Below, one piece after another: positions 54,781-64,000 of a stretch of 64,000 nucleotides of DNA. The DNA lies in assembly GCF_048773025.1 (NCBI RefSeq), contig NC_133559.1, forward strand, positions 23,962,501 to 24,026,500. Direction: 5' to 3'. The stretch is from Camelus bactrianus (lineage: Eukaryota > Chordata > Mammalia > Artiodactyla > Camelidae). A program made the position numbers and the translations under genes. Under the pieces are notes generated by a model, which made no database searches, was not told the origin of the DNA, and saw only the letters and a list, made by a program, of their open reading frames with translations. Every line of letters begins with the position of its first letter. Position 1 is the stretch's first letter.

Positions 54781-57064
54781 ATGCAGAAGTGTTCTCTCTT
54801 GCAGCATGGTCTACGCCAGATGTCCTTCTAGTATTCAGCAAGCAGGGCAGATACGCGAGGGACACCTGACATAAAACTTTCCACTGTCATGGGGTCAGCT
54901 TCTTCCAGACAGGCTGACACGGAACACTTACAGGGAAGGCAAAGGCATACTCAAGTGCACCCTACGGTACAGGAGGGGAGAAACGAAGGGAAAAGAAACC
55001 CAGAGGAGTGTCGCATCACATTCCAAGATACATGAGATTGAAGAAAGAGATCATGTACCTAATCGAAAAGGTTAAGACCCAGCTTAGTAGTGAAGACGGG
55101 AACAGGGGCGCAGAAGCAAACCCAGTCATGAAGGTGGGTATCGGAGTCCTATCCAGCTCCGTTCAGGGAACTCGGCTGTTTCACAACATCCAAGGCTGTT
55201 TGGCTGTGTTCTTACCAAGCTGCCCACAGTTGCAGCCACTTCCATCCTAGAGCATTTTAAAGGTGTGCTTGGCCTTTGGCATCAACAAACGAGTAGGTGG
55301 CACCAGAAAAATGTGTCACAACCAGCAGGGCTCAATGTCAATGTCAAGACCCTAGCATAAGACACGTTTACAGGCCTACAAAGGATTTAAGCACTAAGGT
55401 ATTACCAAAGCAGGACTGGCACGAAGGGAACCTGTCAAATGCTTTACACTAGAATTGAGATTCACTCTGATGGTGAGTTCTTGAGGGAAAGGTAGAGTAG
55501 GCCATTTATTAAAATCTGGGACTGAGAGGTAACTGGGGCTTAACAATACGACAAACATGAGACTCTCTTCTAACTAGTCACAAAGGTCAGGTTATGTTCA
55601 TTTCTCTTACCACTATCAACACAAGTTCTAGAAACTCCAAAAGGACTGAACCAGAAGTGACAATGCAGAGGCTCAGGACATGGTGCAGGTGGGTTTTGGA
55701 TACAGACTCTCGCGAGATCTGCTTGGCCAGGGTGAAGCCTCACAGACTCATGAACTAGGCCTAGAACCACAAAGCCAGGGGGCGTGGAAATAATCACCCC
55801 AAGAGGACACAGAAGTGAAGTCTACTGGTCAGAATTAGGTACACACCAAGTCTGAGAAGAGAAGTGTAGGAGATGACAGTAAGAGGAAGGAAAATCAGTA
55901 AATTTTAAAATCGAAAGAGTGAGAGGAAATTGAAAGGGCGGTAAACGCATTTACATGCTCAAGAATCTGAAATGCAGGAGCAGGCTTGCAAGCCTGTCTC
56001 AGAGGAGTGAACTGGGGAAATATGCCTGCCCAGCACCCAGACATAAAGCTGTGTGTCACATGGGGTACTTGTGGCTGACTATCCATGAAGCATTCTCCAC
56101 CCCCAATTTTTAAGACCTGTGCTGAGCCATAAAACCAGGCAGCCTCCACAGGAGTATATAGTGTAGGGATCAAAAAGACATAAAGGATTCAGCACAAGGA
56201 AGCTTCTTAGGTGAGATCAGGTGGTATATTAGCGGACCTGGGCTGTATTCTGAGAAACTTTCTGACCTTGTGAAATTGGGATTGGAAAATGACAGTATGG
56301 TAGGGGGCGACCAGAGTTAACAATGGAAATGTGCAGTGGACAAATGTAATTTCTTGCTGTCAAGCATCCATTCTCTTTCACTGTGAGCACATAGCCTCCC
56401 ACCAGTGTGTATGTGATCTTGAGCACGGATGGCTCACAGTGCCTTCCACTAACACCTAGTACAGAAGCTGAAAGGAGCCAGATCCTGGTTCCTCCCCTTC
56501 TCTGCCATCCCGAAAGTGGGCGCTGGGCCCTATGCTCAGCCAGTCAGACTCCATAACTCTGAACCTGAACACATAAGGTGGGGACTGGTGGAAGCTGTGG
56601 TGGGGGTGATATAATCCTTGGTTACTTCTAATTTTCTAAGCCTGGTCCTGATCTCATCAATTCTCTGAACACTTCACATCCTTCCAACGTATGTCCTTCC
56701 TGCTTCAAATTCTCAGAGACAGTTTCTATCACTTGCAATCAAAATCCCTGACTGAAACATAGTGTGGAAGATAGTCAGAAGGATGAGAGCAGATCTGATT
56801 GTCAGTAAGGGCAATACGGATGCAAATGACCTTGAAACAGAGATTAGACTACAAGTCAAGAAGACAGAGAAAGACATTACTGGTTTAGGTGAAACCAAGG
56901 ATCCAAAAGTAAGAATGTTGTTGGCATCAATGGGTTTCGGAGAGAGTGAGACCACACACAAGTCAGTGGTGGCTTTGGAAAGAATGAGGGGCTGGGAACA
57001 CACAGAGCTTGCCGTCTAGCAAAGAAAAGAAAATTACATTAACAATCACCATAAAACATGGTAA
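54781..57064. other. Unannotated non-coding stretch, possibly with an LTR-like relic
   Basis: No exon or named repeat through most of it. The segment 56330-56762 ends in GACAGTTTCTATCACTTGC...CCCTGACTGAAACA, which resembles the end of old mammalian LTRs; the call is weak. A partial CTCF-like GCCAGGGGGC lies at 55774-55783. Confidence 0.35.
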
Positions 57065-57225
57065 ACGTCATCATTAAGAATACGAGTTCCGGAGTAAATG
57101 TATCTACATTCAGATCTCACCCTTATGAACTATATGAATTCTCTGCACCTAAGTTTATTTGTAAAATGGGGTAATGATACACGCATGGAAAAACAACTCA
57201 AATAGTGCAGAAAACCTGGTATGTA
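57065..57225 (-). repeat. MIR SINE
   Basis: GAATACGAGTTCCGGAGTAA, TTCAGATCTCACCCTTATG, TGCACCTAAGTTTATTTGTAAAATGGGG and AAAACCTGGTATGTAC follow the reverse-strand MIR. Confidence 0.65.
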
Positions 57226-57374
57226 CTAAAAAAAAAAAAAATGTTCCTTCTTTGTACAGGAAATGTAGGGTATTCTATGAAAGCACAAAGCCATTCACTC
57301 AACCCAGTCTTGGAACAGGGTCAGAAGTCAGTGGTAACAAAAAAGTGGTATTTAAACTAAGAAAGGTAAGTAAT

Positions 57375-57590
57375 AACAATCATAGTTGTAATTACTAACA
57401 TTTATTGAGCTCTTCCCATATGCCTGGAACACTATCTCCTTTACTCCTCACAAGAGTTCTAGGAGACAGGCACCGTTATCCCCTCTATTTTGTGGATAAA
57501 AGAAACTGCTGTTCAGAAAAGTTAAGTGCCTAGACTGAAATCACTAAACTAACTAAGCAATGGGGAAACACAAGGCAAATGGATGAGCAT
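57375..57590 (+). repeat. MIR SINE
   Basis: ATTACTAACATTTATTGAGC, TCTTCCCATATGCCTGG, TTACTCCTCACAAGAGTTC, GGCACCGTTATCCCCTC and TGTTCAGAAAAGTTAAGTGCC are a clear plus-strand MIR. With 57065-57225 it forms a second inverted MIR pair. Confidence 0.92.
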
Positions 57591-58439
57591 ATTTGAATCC
57601 ACTCAAACTTCTGATCTGCAGTTATGTGAAATCCCTCATTGCCTAGACCCTGCCTTCGCCCTACGGATTGGAGGTATTTCTCTGCCCATAAATATCTCAG
57701 TTTTATAACACAAAATGTTCAGAGGACACAATTCCCTAGATGAAATTTTATTTTCCATCCCACTTTCAAGAGCATGTATTTTTCATAACTGAAGAGTAAT
57801 TGATGTGGTTATTGATCATGATAAAATTAACATATTTTCTTAATTAGATTCATGTCAGAGAACCTCTCAAAGCTGGCTCTCGGTTTATTCCTGCTTCTGA
57901 TGAAAGCGAGGGGAAAAAACATGCTAAATGCCCTCCCTTCTGTTCAAAGAGAGGCCACATTTGTCCTACACACTCATCAAAGAAATGTGTTACCATCTTG
58001 CCCAATATGAGCCCTTGACTTCATTACTAAAATATGGTGTCTGCTGAGGTGGGTGACTGGGGCAGCTGTTCAACATACGCCTGGCAACACTCAGCAGTCC
58101 TGCTCGTCTAGGAAGTGAGGAATGCTCTAACCCTTCGAAGCTGAAAGGGAAATTGTAAGTAAGCATAAAGTAATTACCCACTTGGAGCCTGTCAGGCCAT
58201 GTTCAATGCAACTGAAAGCTTTTGTCCTTGATGCCAACCTTCCCCGGCTCAGGGAGGTCAGAGAACTTGGAATGTTTTCACCACTCTGCGCTGCAGAGAC
58301 CTGATCTGCTTTGAAGATCTGTCTGAAATACGCTCAGGTCGCTGAGGGGAGGGATTACCACCTTCCCAGCCAAATAACATCCTGTCCCCTGAGAGTTAAT
58401 ATCATTTCAAATACTCTTTGGTTCATGTTAAATATTGCT
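57591..58439. other. Unannotated non-coding stretch
   Basis: No recognised repeat or exon. Confidence 0.4.
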
Positions 58440-58630
58440 GCTTTCTCTCTGTAGTGGTGTACACAGTGCCTTCCATAGATAGCATCCTTTTGAACAGCAC
58501 AACCACCATGTGATGAAAATAGGACATGTATTCTTACTCCCCATTTACAGGCAAGGAAACTTGAGGATAGAGAGGGTAGTTGACTGACTGAGGATGCAGT
58601 CATGGTCTTCTGAGCCTTGTCTTCTGGGCA
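58440..58630 (+). repeat. MIR SINE
   Basis: CACAGTGCCTTCCATAGATAG, CTCCCCATTTACAGGCAAGG, AAACTTGAGGATAGAGAGGG, GACTGAGGATGCAGTCATGG and CTTCTGAGCCTTGTC follow the plus-strand MIR. Confidence 0.72.
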
Positions 58631-58680
58631 GCTGGTGTCCTTTCTTCTTTACCTGACTTTACTTCTATGATTCCCAACTA

Positions 58681-59124
58681 TAATGATTAATTTTATGTGT
58701 CAGTCTGATTGGACCAAGGGGTACCCAAATTAAACAGGATGAGGTTAGCATTTGGATTGGTGGACTCAGTAAAGTCCACTGCCTTTGCCAATGAGGGTGG
58801 ACATTATCCAATCGATTCAGGACTTGAATAAAAGAAAAAGATAAAGAAAGGAAGAATACAACCCTTTTGCCTCCTGTTTGCCTACTTGAGCTGAGACATC
58901 AGTCTTTTCCTGCCCCTGCACTGGAATTTACACTACTGACTCCTCCAGTTCCCAGGCTGTCAGACTTGCATTGGAACTAACCACCAACTTTCCTGAGTCT
59001 CTAGCTTGCAAATAGTAGATGGTGGGGCCTCTCAGCCTCCATGATCACATGAGCCAATTCCTCATAATAAACCTTTTCGTATAAATAAATACTTCTATTT
59101 CTTTGGAGAACACTGATAATACCA
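58681..59124 (+). mobile_element. MLT1-type LTR (ERVL-MaLR), solo
   Basis: About 445 bases with the MLT1 order: TTAATTTTATGTGTCAGTC at the start, GAGGGTGGACATTATCCAATC, TTGAGCTGAGACATCAGTC, CTGAGTCTCTAGCTTGCAAA, CTTCTCAGCC-type block (GGGCCTCTCAGCCTCC), ATGAGCCAATTCCTCATAATAAA, and TTTGGAGAACACTGATAATACC at the end. No internal retroviral sequence lies beside it, so it is a solo LTR fossil. Early-placental age by family. Confidence 0.85.
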
Positions 59125-60119
59125 CCAACCAACCCTCATTTGGAGACATCCAAGTTCTCTTTCAATTGCCTTAACGGTCTAGAAGAAACAGACTAAATTT
59201 TTTTTTTTCAAAATTAAAGTCACATAAAATAATTTTAAACATACACATTTAACCTACCAGATCTTACAAAGATGATAACCCCAGACCTGCTGACTCCTTC
59301 TTCAAAATCAACCCTGAAGTATTTGAAGAAGCAGGAGGGAAACTTGAATTTTTGGAGCTAACAGAAAGCATGTACATCTCATAGACTAAAAGATGTTTGA
59401 TCTAGTACGTGGAGACTGTATTGCATTCTGAGACAAAAGGCTATGAGAGGTAGCAGTGAGAAGGTAGATTGGAGAAAAGCTTTTAAGCACAGCCCTTGGC
59501 TTTCCCCTTCATTATTCTGAAACAATTATCACCAATCCTCTGCAGAAATTTACGTTCCAGATCATTGGTGTGGGCAGTAAAATCAAGGCAGTGTGGGTGC
59601 ATCATGGGGTGAGGAGATGCTGAAAGCAGGGGCAGCTGACCAAGAACTCTTGCAAGGCCACTGCTGGACCATATGGTGACTGTATGCATCAGGGAAAGGC
59701 ATCCCTGCTTCTAGATAGTTAGAGGCTTCTACCAGGGTACACAGCTTGGGAGTGAAGATGGATGGCACTGCGTGTTCCCCTCTGTCCTGTAAGTAGGGAC
59801 CACCTACTTAATTATAACAGCAGCCCTAGCCCTACAGTATCCTGATCCCCACTCCTCCACCAAACTCCCATGCTTGGAGGAATCAGAATCTGTGGAGACT
59901 GACTCATCTCAGTGCTGCTTCTCCCCAGTAATTCAATTTAAAGGAGAAACTCTTCCCAGGGGAGAGGCAGTAAAAGGGAATGACACAAAGTGCTTTTCTG
60001 GCGCTTGTGGTGCAATGCCCTGGGGCTCAACATATCTCACTATTTTAGACTCATCTAAATGGATGGAGACTAGAGCCTAATATTTGGCCCTCCCCAACAA
60101 ACATTACCAGGGAGAGCGG
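59125..60119. other. Unannotated non-coding stretch
   Basis: No recognised repeat or exon. The frames at 59483-60080 have no domain signature. Confidence 0.4.
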
Positions 60120-61190
60120 CTGATATTCACAGTAGAGCATGAGCTTACAAGCCCAAATAACAAGAATCTAGTAAAGAAAGACAAAAACATCATGCACTAT
60201 CTGAAGCAGAAACATTTGAACAAATAGAATATATTAGTAACTATGCTTAAGGAGGGGAGGGAGGGTGTAGCTCAAGTGGTAGAGCACATGCTTGACATGC
60301 ATGAGGTCCTGGGTTCAATTCCCAGCACATCCTCTAAAAAATAAATTAAAAAACCTAAGTACCCACCCCACAAAAAAAAAAAAAAAACTATGCTTAAGGA
60401 GATGTGGGAAGGTATTACTAAAGTAAAGCAAGAATATGAAATCTTAAAAAGGACCGAGTGAAATATTATATGCAAAAAAAAATGTAGCTGAAATGGAATG
60501 AATAACAGGATGAAATAGAGCTAATGAAAGAATTAGTGAATTTGAGGATCAGAATTGAGAAATTCTTCCTAAAAGCAATGGGAAATAATAGAAAGACAGA
60601 AAATATAGAGAAAAAGTTTTAAGCTAAGAAATATGAAGGCTAAAATTAAAAGTAATAGCATCCAGATAATAGGATTCCAGAAGAATGGGGTGGAGAAATG
60701 GAAAGGATAAATATCTAAAGAAACAATGAAGATAAATGTTTCAGGATTAATGAATGAGAATCCTTAAGGATGAAAAGGCTCTTCGAGGACCAAATAGAAC
60801 AGATAAGGAAAAATTCATACTTATTTACATTATAATACAATTAAAGGATATTAAAGCAAATAAAAAATATGTAAAGGTTCCCAAATGGAAGGGAAAAAAC
60901 ATTCCCTGTAAAGTAACAAAAATCAGACTAACACTAGAATTTTCAAGAACACAAAATGCAAGATGATAATGGAATTTTTATAAAGACAATGGAGTATAAT
61001 TTTCAAGCATTAAAGGATAAACAATTTCAAATCTAGAATGTTATCATTCAAACATAAGGACAAAATAAAAACATTTTCATAAGACTTAAGACCGTTTCAC
61101 ATGCAAAAATCCCCACTAAAATACTCACAGCATATTCAAATTTTAAAACATAGAAATTCTACAAGAGAGAGGCAAAGTAAACATAATTAA
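60120..61190 (+). mobile_element. HAL1/L1M ORF1-type relic split by a SINE
   Basis: A-rich sequence keeping the L1-type ORF1 order before and after the Vic-1 insertion: AGAATTAGTGAATTTGAGG, ATAATAGGATTCCAGAAGAATG, AATCAGACTAACACTAG, AATTTTCAAGAACACAAAATG, AATCTAGAATGTTATCATTC and AAGGACAAAATAAAAACATTTTC. No ORF2 follows, which favours HAL1, an L1 offshoot that has ORF1 only. Very diverged. Confidence 0.6.
60255..60385 (+). repeat. Vic-1 camelid SINE (tRNA-derived), longer form
   Basis: A tRNA-like head (TGTAGCTCAAGTGGTAGAGC as A box, GGTTCAATTCCC as B box), CAGCACATCC, a variable AAAAAATAAATTAAAAAACC linker, CTAAGTACCCACCCC and an A tail. A 16-base perfect duplication, AACTATGCTTAAGGAG, lies at 60239-60254 and 60386-60401. 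Its B box is closer to a functional promoter than the copy at 44876. It is a retrotransposed repeat, not a tRNA gene. Confidence 0.96.
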
Positions 61191-62371
61191 ATATCTTGAG
61201 GAGGAGAACAAAAGGGCAGAGCAGAAAGATCCTGGGCTCACTCTTCCCGTGGACACAACAAAACTACTACACATAGAGCAACTATCTCAGAGAATGACCT
61301 AAAGATTAGCAGAAAAGGTTTTCCACAACTAAGAATATAAAGAAAAAATCCACATTGAGACAGGTAAGAAGTCAGCTGCAGTCTGCCTAGGATCCACAGC
61401 CCTGGCTCAGCGATCCATACGTGGGAAGTCTCACAGCCACAGAGGTCCTCTCTGAGGAGCAAAAGGTCCAAACCCTACATCAAGACCCCCAGCCCAGGGG
61501 ACCTGCATTGCAAAGACAAGCCCCCCATAATATCTGGCTTTGAAAACCAGCTGGGCTTATGTCTGGGAGAGCAGGAGGAGTGTAGGAAACAGTCTCTGCT
61601 CTCAAAGGGCACATGCAAAAAGTCACTCCAAGTCCCAGCACAGAGGCAGCAGTCTGAAGTGTCTGGGTCATATGCAAAGACAATTAATTGACTAATTTTA
61701 GGGCATGTGCTGGAGGGACAGCAATCCACTGGAACATTCTTCAGACACAGAGGCACTACCAAGCCTCAGTTATTTCTGCTCACCTTCTACCTTGCTGGCC
61801 CAGCACTGGCAGGTGCCATTCTTTTATTCTCCCCATCTACCTTAGCAGCACCACTAACCCTGCCTTGGGTTCACCTGCAGACCTGCCCTAGCTAGCACTC
61901 CTCCAAAGAGGTCCTCCACCACACCATCTGCATCCTGGCAGATGCCCTCAGCTGGCACCAGGGCCCCTTCAAAGTGGACCCTCGACCAATACCTGGGCCT
62001 CTCCAAAGCAGTCCCACAACTAACCACTATGGGCAGGTGTCCTTGACTGGCAAGAGTCTCACCAAAGCAGCTCCTGCCCCAGTGGCAGACCTAGCTCATC
62101 AGAGCACAGACAACAGTCGGAGCCAAGTCTTTTAGCCAGCAGCACAAGGGGCCAGGCCTACACACTAACATGCTTGCAGAAACTGCAGCTCAGCCACAAC
62201 AGGTAAGCACACAATCCACATAGGGGTCGTTTCTGGAAAACCTGTCTCTGGCAACCAAGGGGGACTACACTGCTGGGCCCCACAGGATACCTTCTACATA
62301 AATCACTCCTACAAGACTGGGAAATGTAGCTGATCTACCTAATACATAGACATAACACAGAGTTAGGCAAA

Positions 62372-62725
62372 ATGAGGAGACACAGGTATATGTTCAAAAT
62401 GAAAGAACAAGGCAAAAGGTCAGAAAAAGAACTAAATGAAACAGAGATAAGCAATCTACCAGATAAAGAGTTCAAAGGAATCATAAAAATACTCACCAAA
62501 CTTAGGAGAAGAATGGAGGAACACAGTGAGAACTTCAGTGGAGACAGGAAAAAATCAGAGCTGAAGAATACAATAACTGAAATGAAAAATACACTAGAGG
62601 AAATAAACAGCACATTAGAGCGTGCAAAAGAACAAATCAGTGACCTGGAAGACAGGGTAATGGAAATCACCCAATCAGAACAGCAAAAAGAAACAAGAAA
62701 CAAACAAACAAAGAGGACAGTTTAA
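62372..62725 (+). pseudogene. L1 ORF1 N-terminal coiled-coil fragment (117 codons)
   Basis: Starts MRRHRYMFKMKEQGKRSEKE. ISNLPDKEFKGIIKILTKLR and NTLEEINSTLERAKEQISDL...DRVMEI are the heptad-rich trimerising region of L1 ORF1 (ISDLEDRVMEI is the family hallmark). Full ORF1 is about 340 codons and ends in an RNA-recognition and C-terminal domain. Here the frame stops after the coiled coil, and the rest (to ~63240) lies in other frames. The longest open frame on the opposite strand (62335-62703) is its shadow. Confidence 0.9.
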
Positions 62726-63534
62726 GAGACATCTGAGACAATTCAAACATATTAATATTCACATTATAGGAGTTCCAGAAGGAGAAGTAAGAGATAAAGG
62801 GGCAAAAAACCTATCTGAAGAAACAGTGGCTGAAAACTTCCGTAACCTAGCAAATTAAATAGACATCCAAGTTCAGGAAGCACAGGAAGTTCCAAACAAG
62901 ATAAACCCCAAGAGGCCAAAGCCAAGACACATTATAGCTAAAATGTTACAAGTTTAAAAAGAGAATCTTAAAAGCAAAAAGAAAAAAAAAAAAAAACTAG
63001 TTCCATACAGGGGAGCCCCCAAAAGACTACCAGCTGACTTTTCAGCAGAAACTTTACATGGCCAGAAGGAATTGGGAAGCATATTCAAAGTACTAAGGGG
63101 AAAAATACGTACAACCAAGAATATTCTACCCAGCAAGGTATCATTCAAAATTGAAGGAGAGAGTTTTGCAGACAAGCAAAAGTTAGAGGAGTTCATTACG
63201 ACTAAACCAACCTTAAAAGAAATGTTAAAGGTACTTCTTTAAACAGAAAAGAAAAGACCATAACTAGAAACACAAAAAGCATGAAAGAAAAAATCTCTCT
63301 AGTAAAGGTAAACATATCATAAAGGTAGTGATTCATCCACATATATAATGAGTGTGAAGGTTAAAAAAACAAAAAAAGTAAAACTATCTATTTCTACAAG
63401 AATTAGCTAAGGGAAAAGTAAAATAAAAAGATGTACAATATGACATCAAAAACATTAAACATGGGGTGTAGTAAAAATGTAGGCTGTTATATAATAATGT
63501 CATGGTAATAACAAACCAAAAATCCGTAGCAGGT

Positions 63535-63549
63535 ACACACACACACACA
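63535..63549. repeat. Short (AC)n tract
   Basis: About seven AC units in the L1 inter-ORF spacer. Confidence 0.85.
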
Positions 63550-63590
63550 AAGAGAAAGAAATACAAACGTTAACACTAAGAAAGTCATCA

Positions 63591-64000
63591 AAGGAGGGAG
63601 GGAGATAAAGATGTCAGAGTAAGGGAATGTGGATCTTACCTCCCCCCATGAGCAAATCAAAAACACATCTGAACACATCAAAAACAAATGAAGCAATCCT
63701 CACTGAAAACAAACTGGAAACTGTTATATTAAAAGACAAAAAAATTATAAAATCAATTGTGACTACAATAAACAGAGAATGGATAAAAATGAAGATGTAA
63801 AATATGAGATCAAAAACACAAAACATGAGGGAGGGGAGGAAAAAGACTGTCCTGTTAGAATGTGTTTGAAATTAAATGACTATCAGTTTAAAACAAGTAA
63901 ATATAGTTATAGATCTACATATATGAACCCCATGGTAACCACAAATCAAAAACCTTTAATAAATACACAAAACCTACAAAGAAAGTAGCATAAACATACC
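63591..64000 (+). mobile_element. Second L1: 5' terminus joined to inter-ORF spacer, running off the window
   Basis: GGAGGGAGATAAAGATGTCAGAG...CTTACCTCC resembles an L1 5' terminus (AAAGATGGCGGAGTAG...CTCACCTC). From ~63720 it is inter-ORF spacer (AAATTATAAAATCAATTGTG, GATGTAAAATATGAGATC, CCCATGGTAACCACAAATC). That spacer is homologous to 63410-63560 of the preceding L1. ORF1 is missing between them. ORF2 would start past 64000. Confidence 0.7.

Larger units (their letters stand above)
61195..63590 (+). mobile_element. L1 with 5' end, 5' UTR and ORF1
   Basis: The element opens with GAGGAGAACAAAAGGGCAGAG...GGGCTCACTCTTCC, which resembles the L1 5' terminus. A ~1.1 kb GC-richer 5' UTR (61200-62370) precedes ORF1 at ~62372-63240. 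ORF1 DNA includes TATAGGAGTTCCAGAAGGAG, AGCCAAGACACATTATAGC, AAGACTACCAGCTGACTTTTC and AATATTCTACCCAGCAAGG. ORF1 is followed by an inter-ORF spacer. Relatively well kept, but ORF1 has stops and frameshifts. Confidence 0.85.

Noticed and set aside
60255-60385. Second tRNA gene candidate
   Set aside because: Same reasoning: Vic-1 SINE with a 16-base target-site duplication.
62335-62703. 122-codon minus-strand open frame rich in Ser, Phe and Leu
   Set aside because: Shadow of the L1 ORF1 coiled-coil fragment on the plus strand.
1-64000. CRISPR arrays, operons, bacterial or phage systems, full-length retroviruses
   Set aside because: None seen. Sequence is typical mammalian non-coding DNA; the only retrovirus-related pieces are isolated ancient LTRs.

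Overview
The window looks like ordinary non-coding nuclear DNA of a camelid (llama, alpaca, vicuña or camel). Two short tRNA-derived SINEs of the camelid Vic-1 type, at about 44.88 kb and 60.26 kb, each have an oligo-A tail and perfect target-site duplications. The younger LINE-1 copies have the 3' end typical of even-toed ungulates. I saw no ruminant BovB or Bov-tA repeats. I found no protein-coding gene, functional RNA gene, CRISPR array or operon. Every open frame of 100 codons or more is either part of a dead LINE (or antisense to one), or an open stretch with no family resemblance I can recognise.

Layout. 0-6.6 kb: a Tigger1 transposon end, an L2 fragment, a weak MIR and mostly unannotated sequence. 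6.6-13.6 kb: several generations of LINE-1 inserted into one another. 13.6-16.3 kb: MIRs, a CR1/L3-type fossil and an L1 3' end. 16.5-18.0 kb: a minus-strand artiodactyl-type L1. 18-25 kb: MIRs, a long minus-strand L2 (19.76-21.5 kb) and a quiet AT-rich stretch with possible regulatory sequence. 25.0-34.85 kb: a second L1 complex, ending with an L1 that carries a 5' inversion. 36.46-37.42 kb: an L1 end and a Tigger-type miniature transposon with recognisable inverted ends. 37.4-50.9 kb: LINE-1-poor, richer in G+C, with MIRs, MER5A, a Vic-1 SINE, a CpG-dense patch and a textbook CTCF core motif. 50.9-54.8 kb: L1 and L2 copies. 54.8-60.1 kb: mostly unannotated with MIRs and one ancient MaLR LTR. 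60.1-64.0 kb: a HAL1/L1 remnant split by a Vic-1 SINE, then an L1 with its 5' end and ORF1, running off the window.

Nothing here works as a set of cooperating genes. The useful content is the insertion history (old L2, MIR and CR1; then L1M and MaLR; then artiodactyl L1; then Vic-1) and a few candidate regulatory sites in the LINE-poor part. The family names come from recognising consensus sequences by eye. Boundaries are approximate, usually within tens of bases, and subfamily names are tentative. I did not find a previously undescribed biological system.
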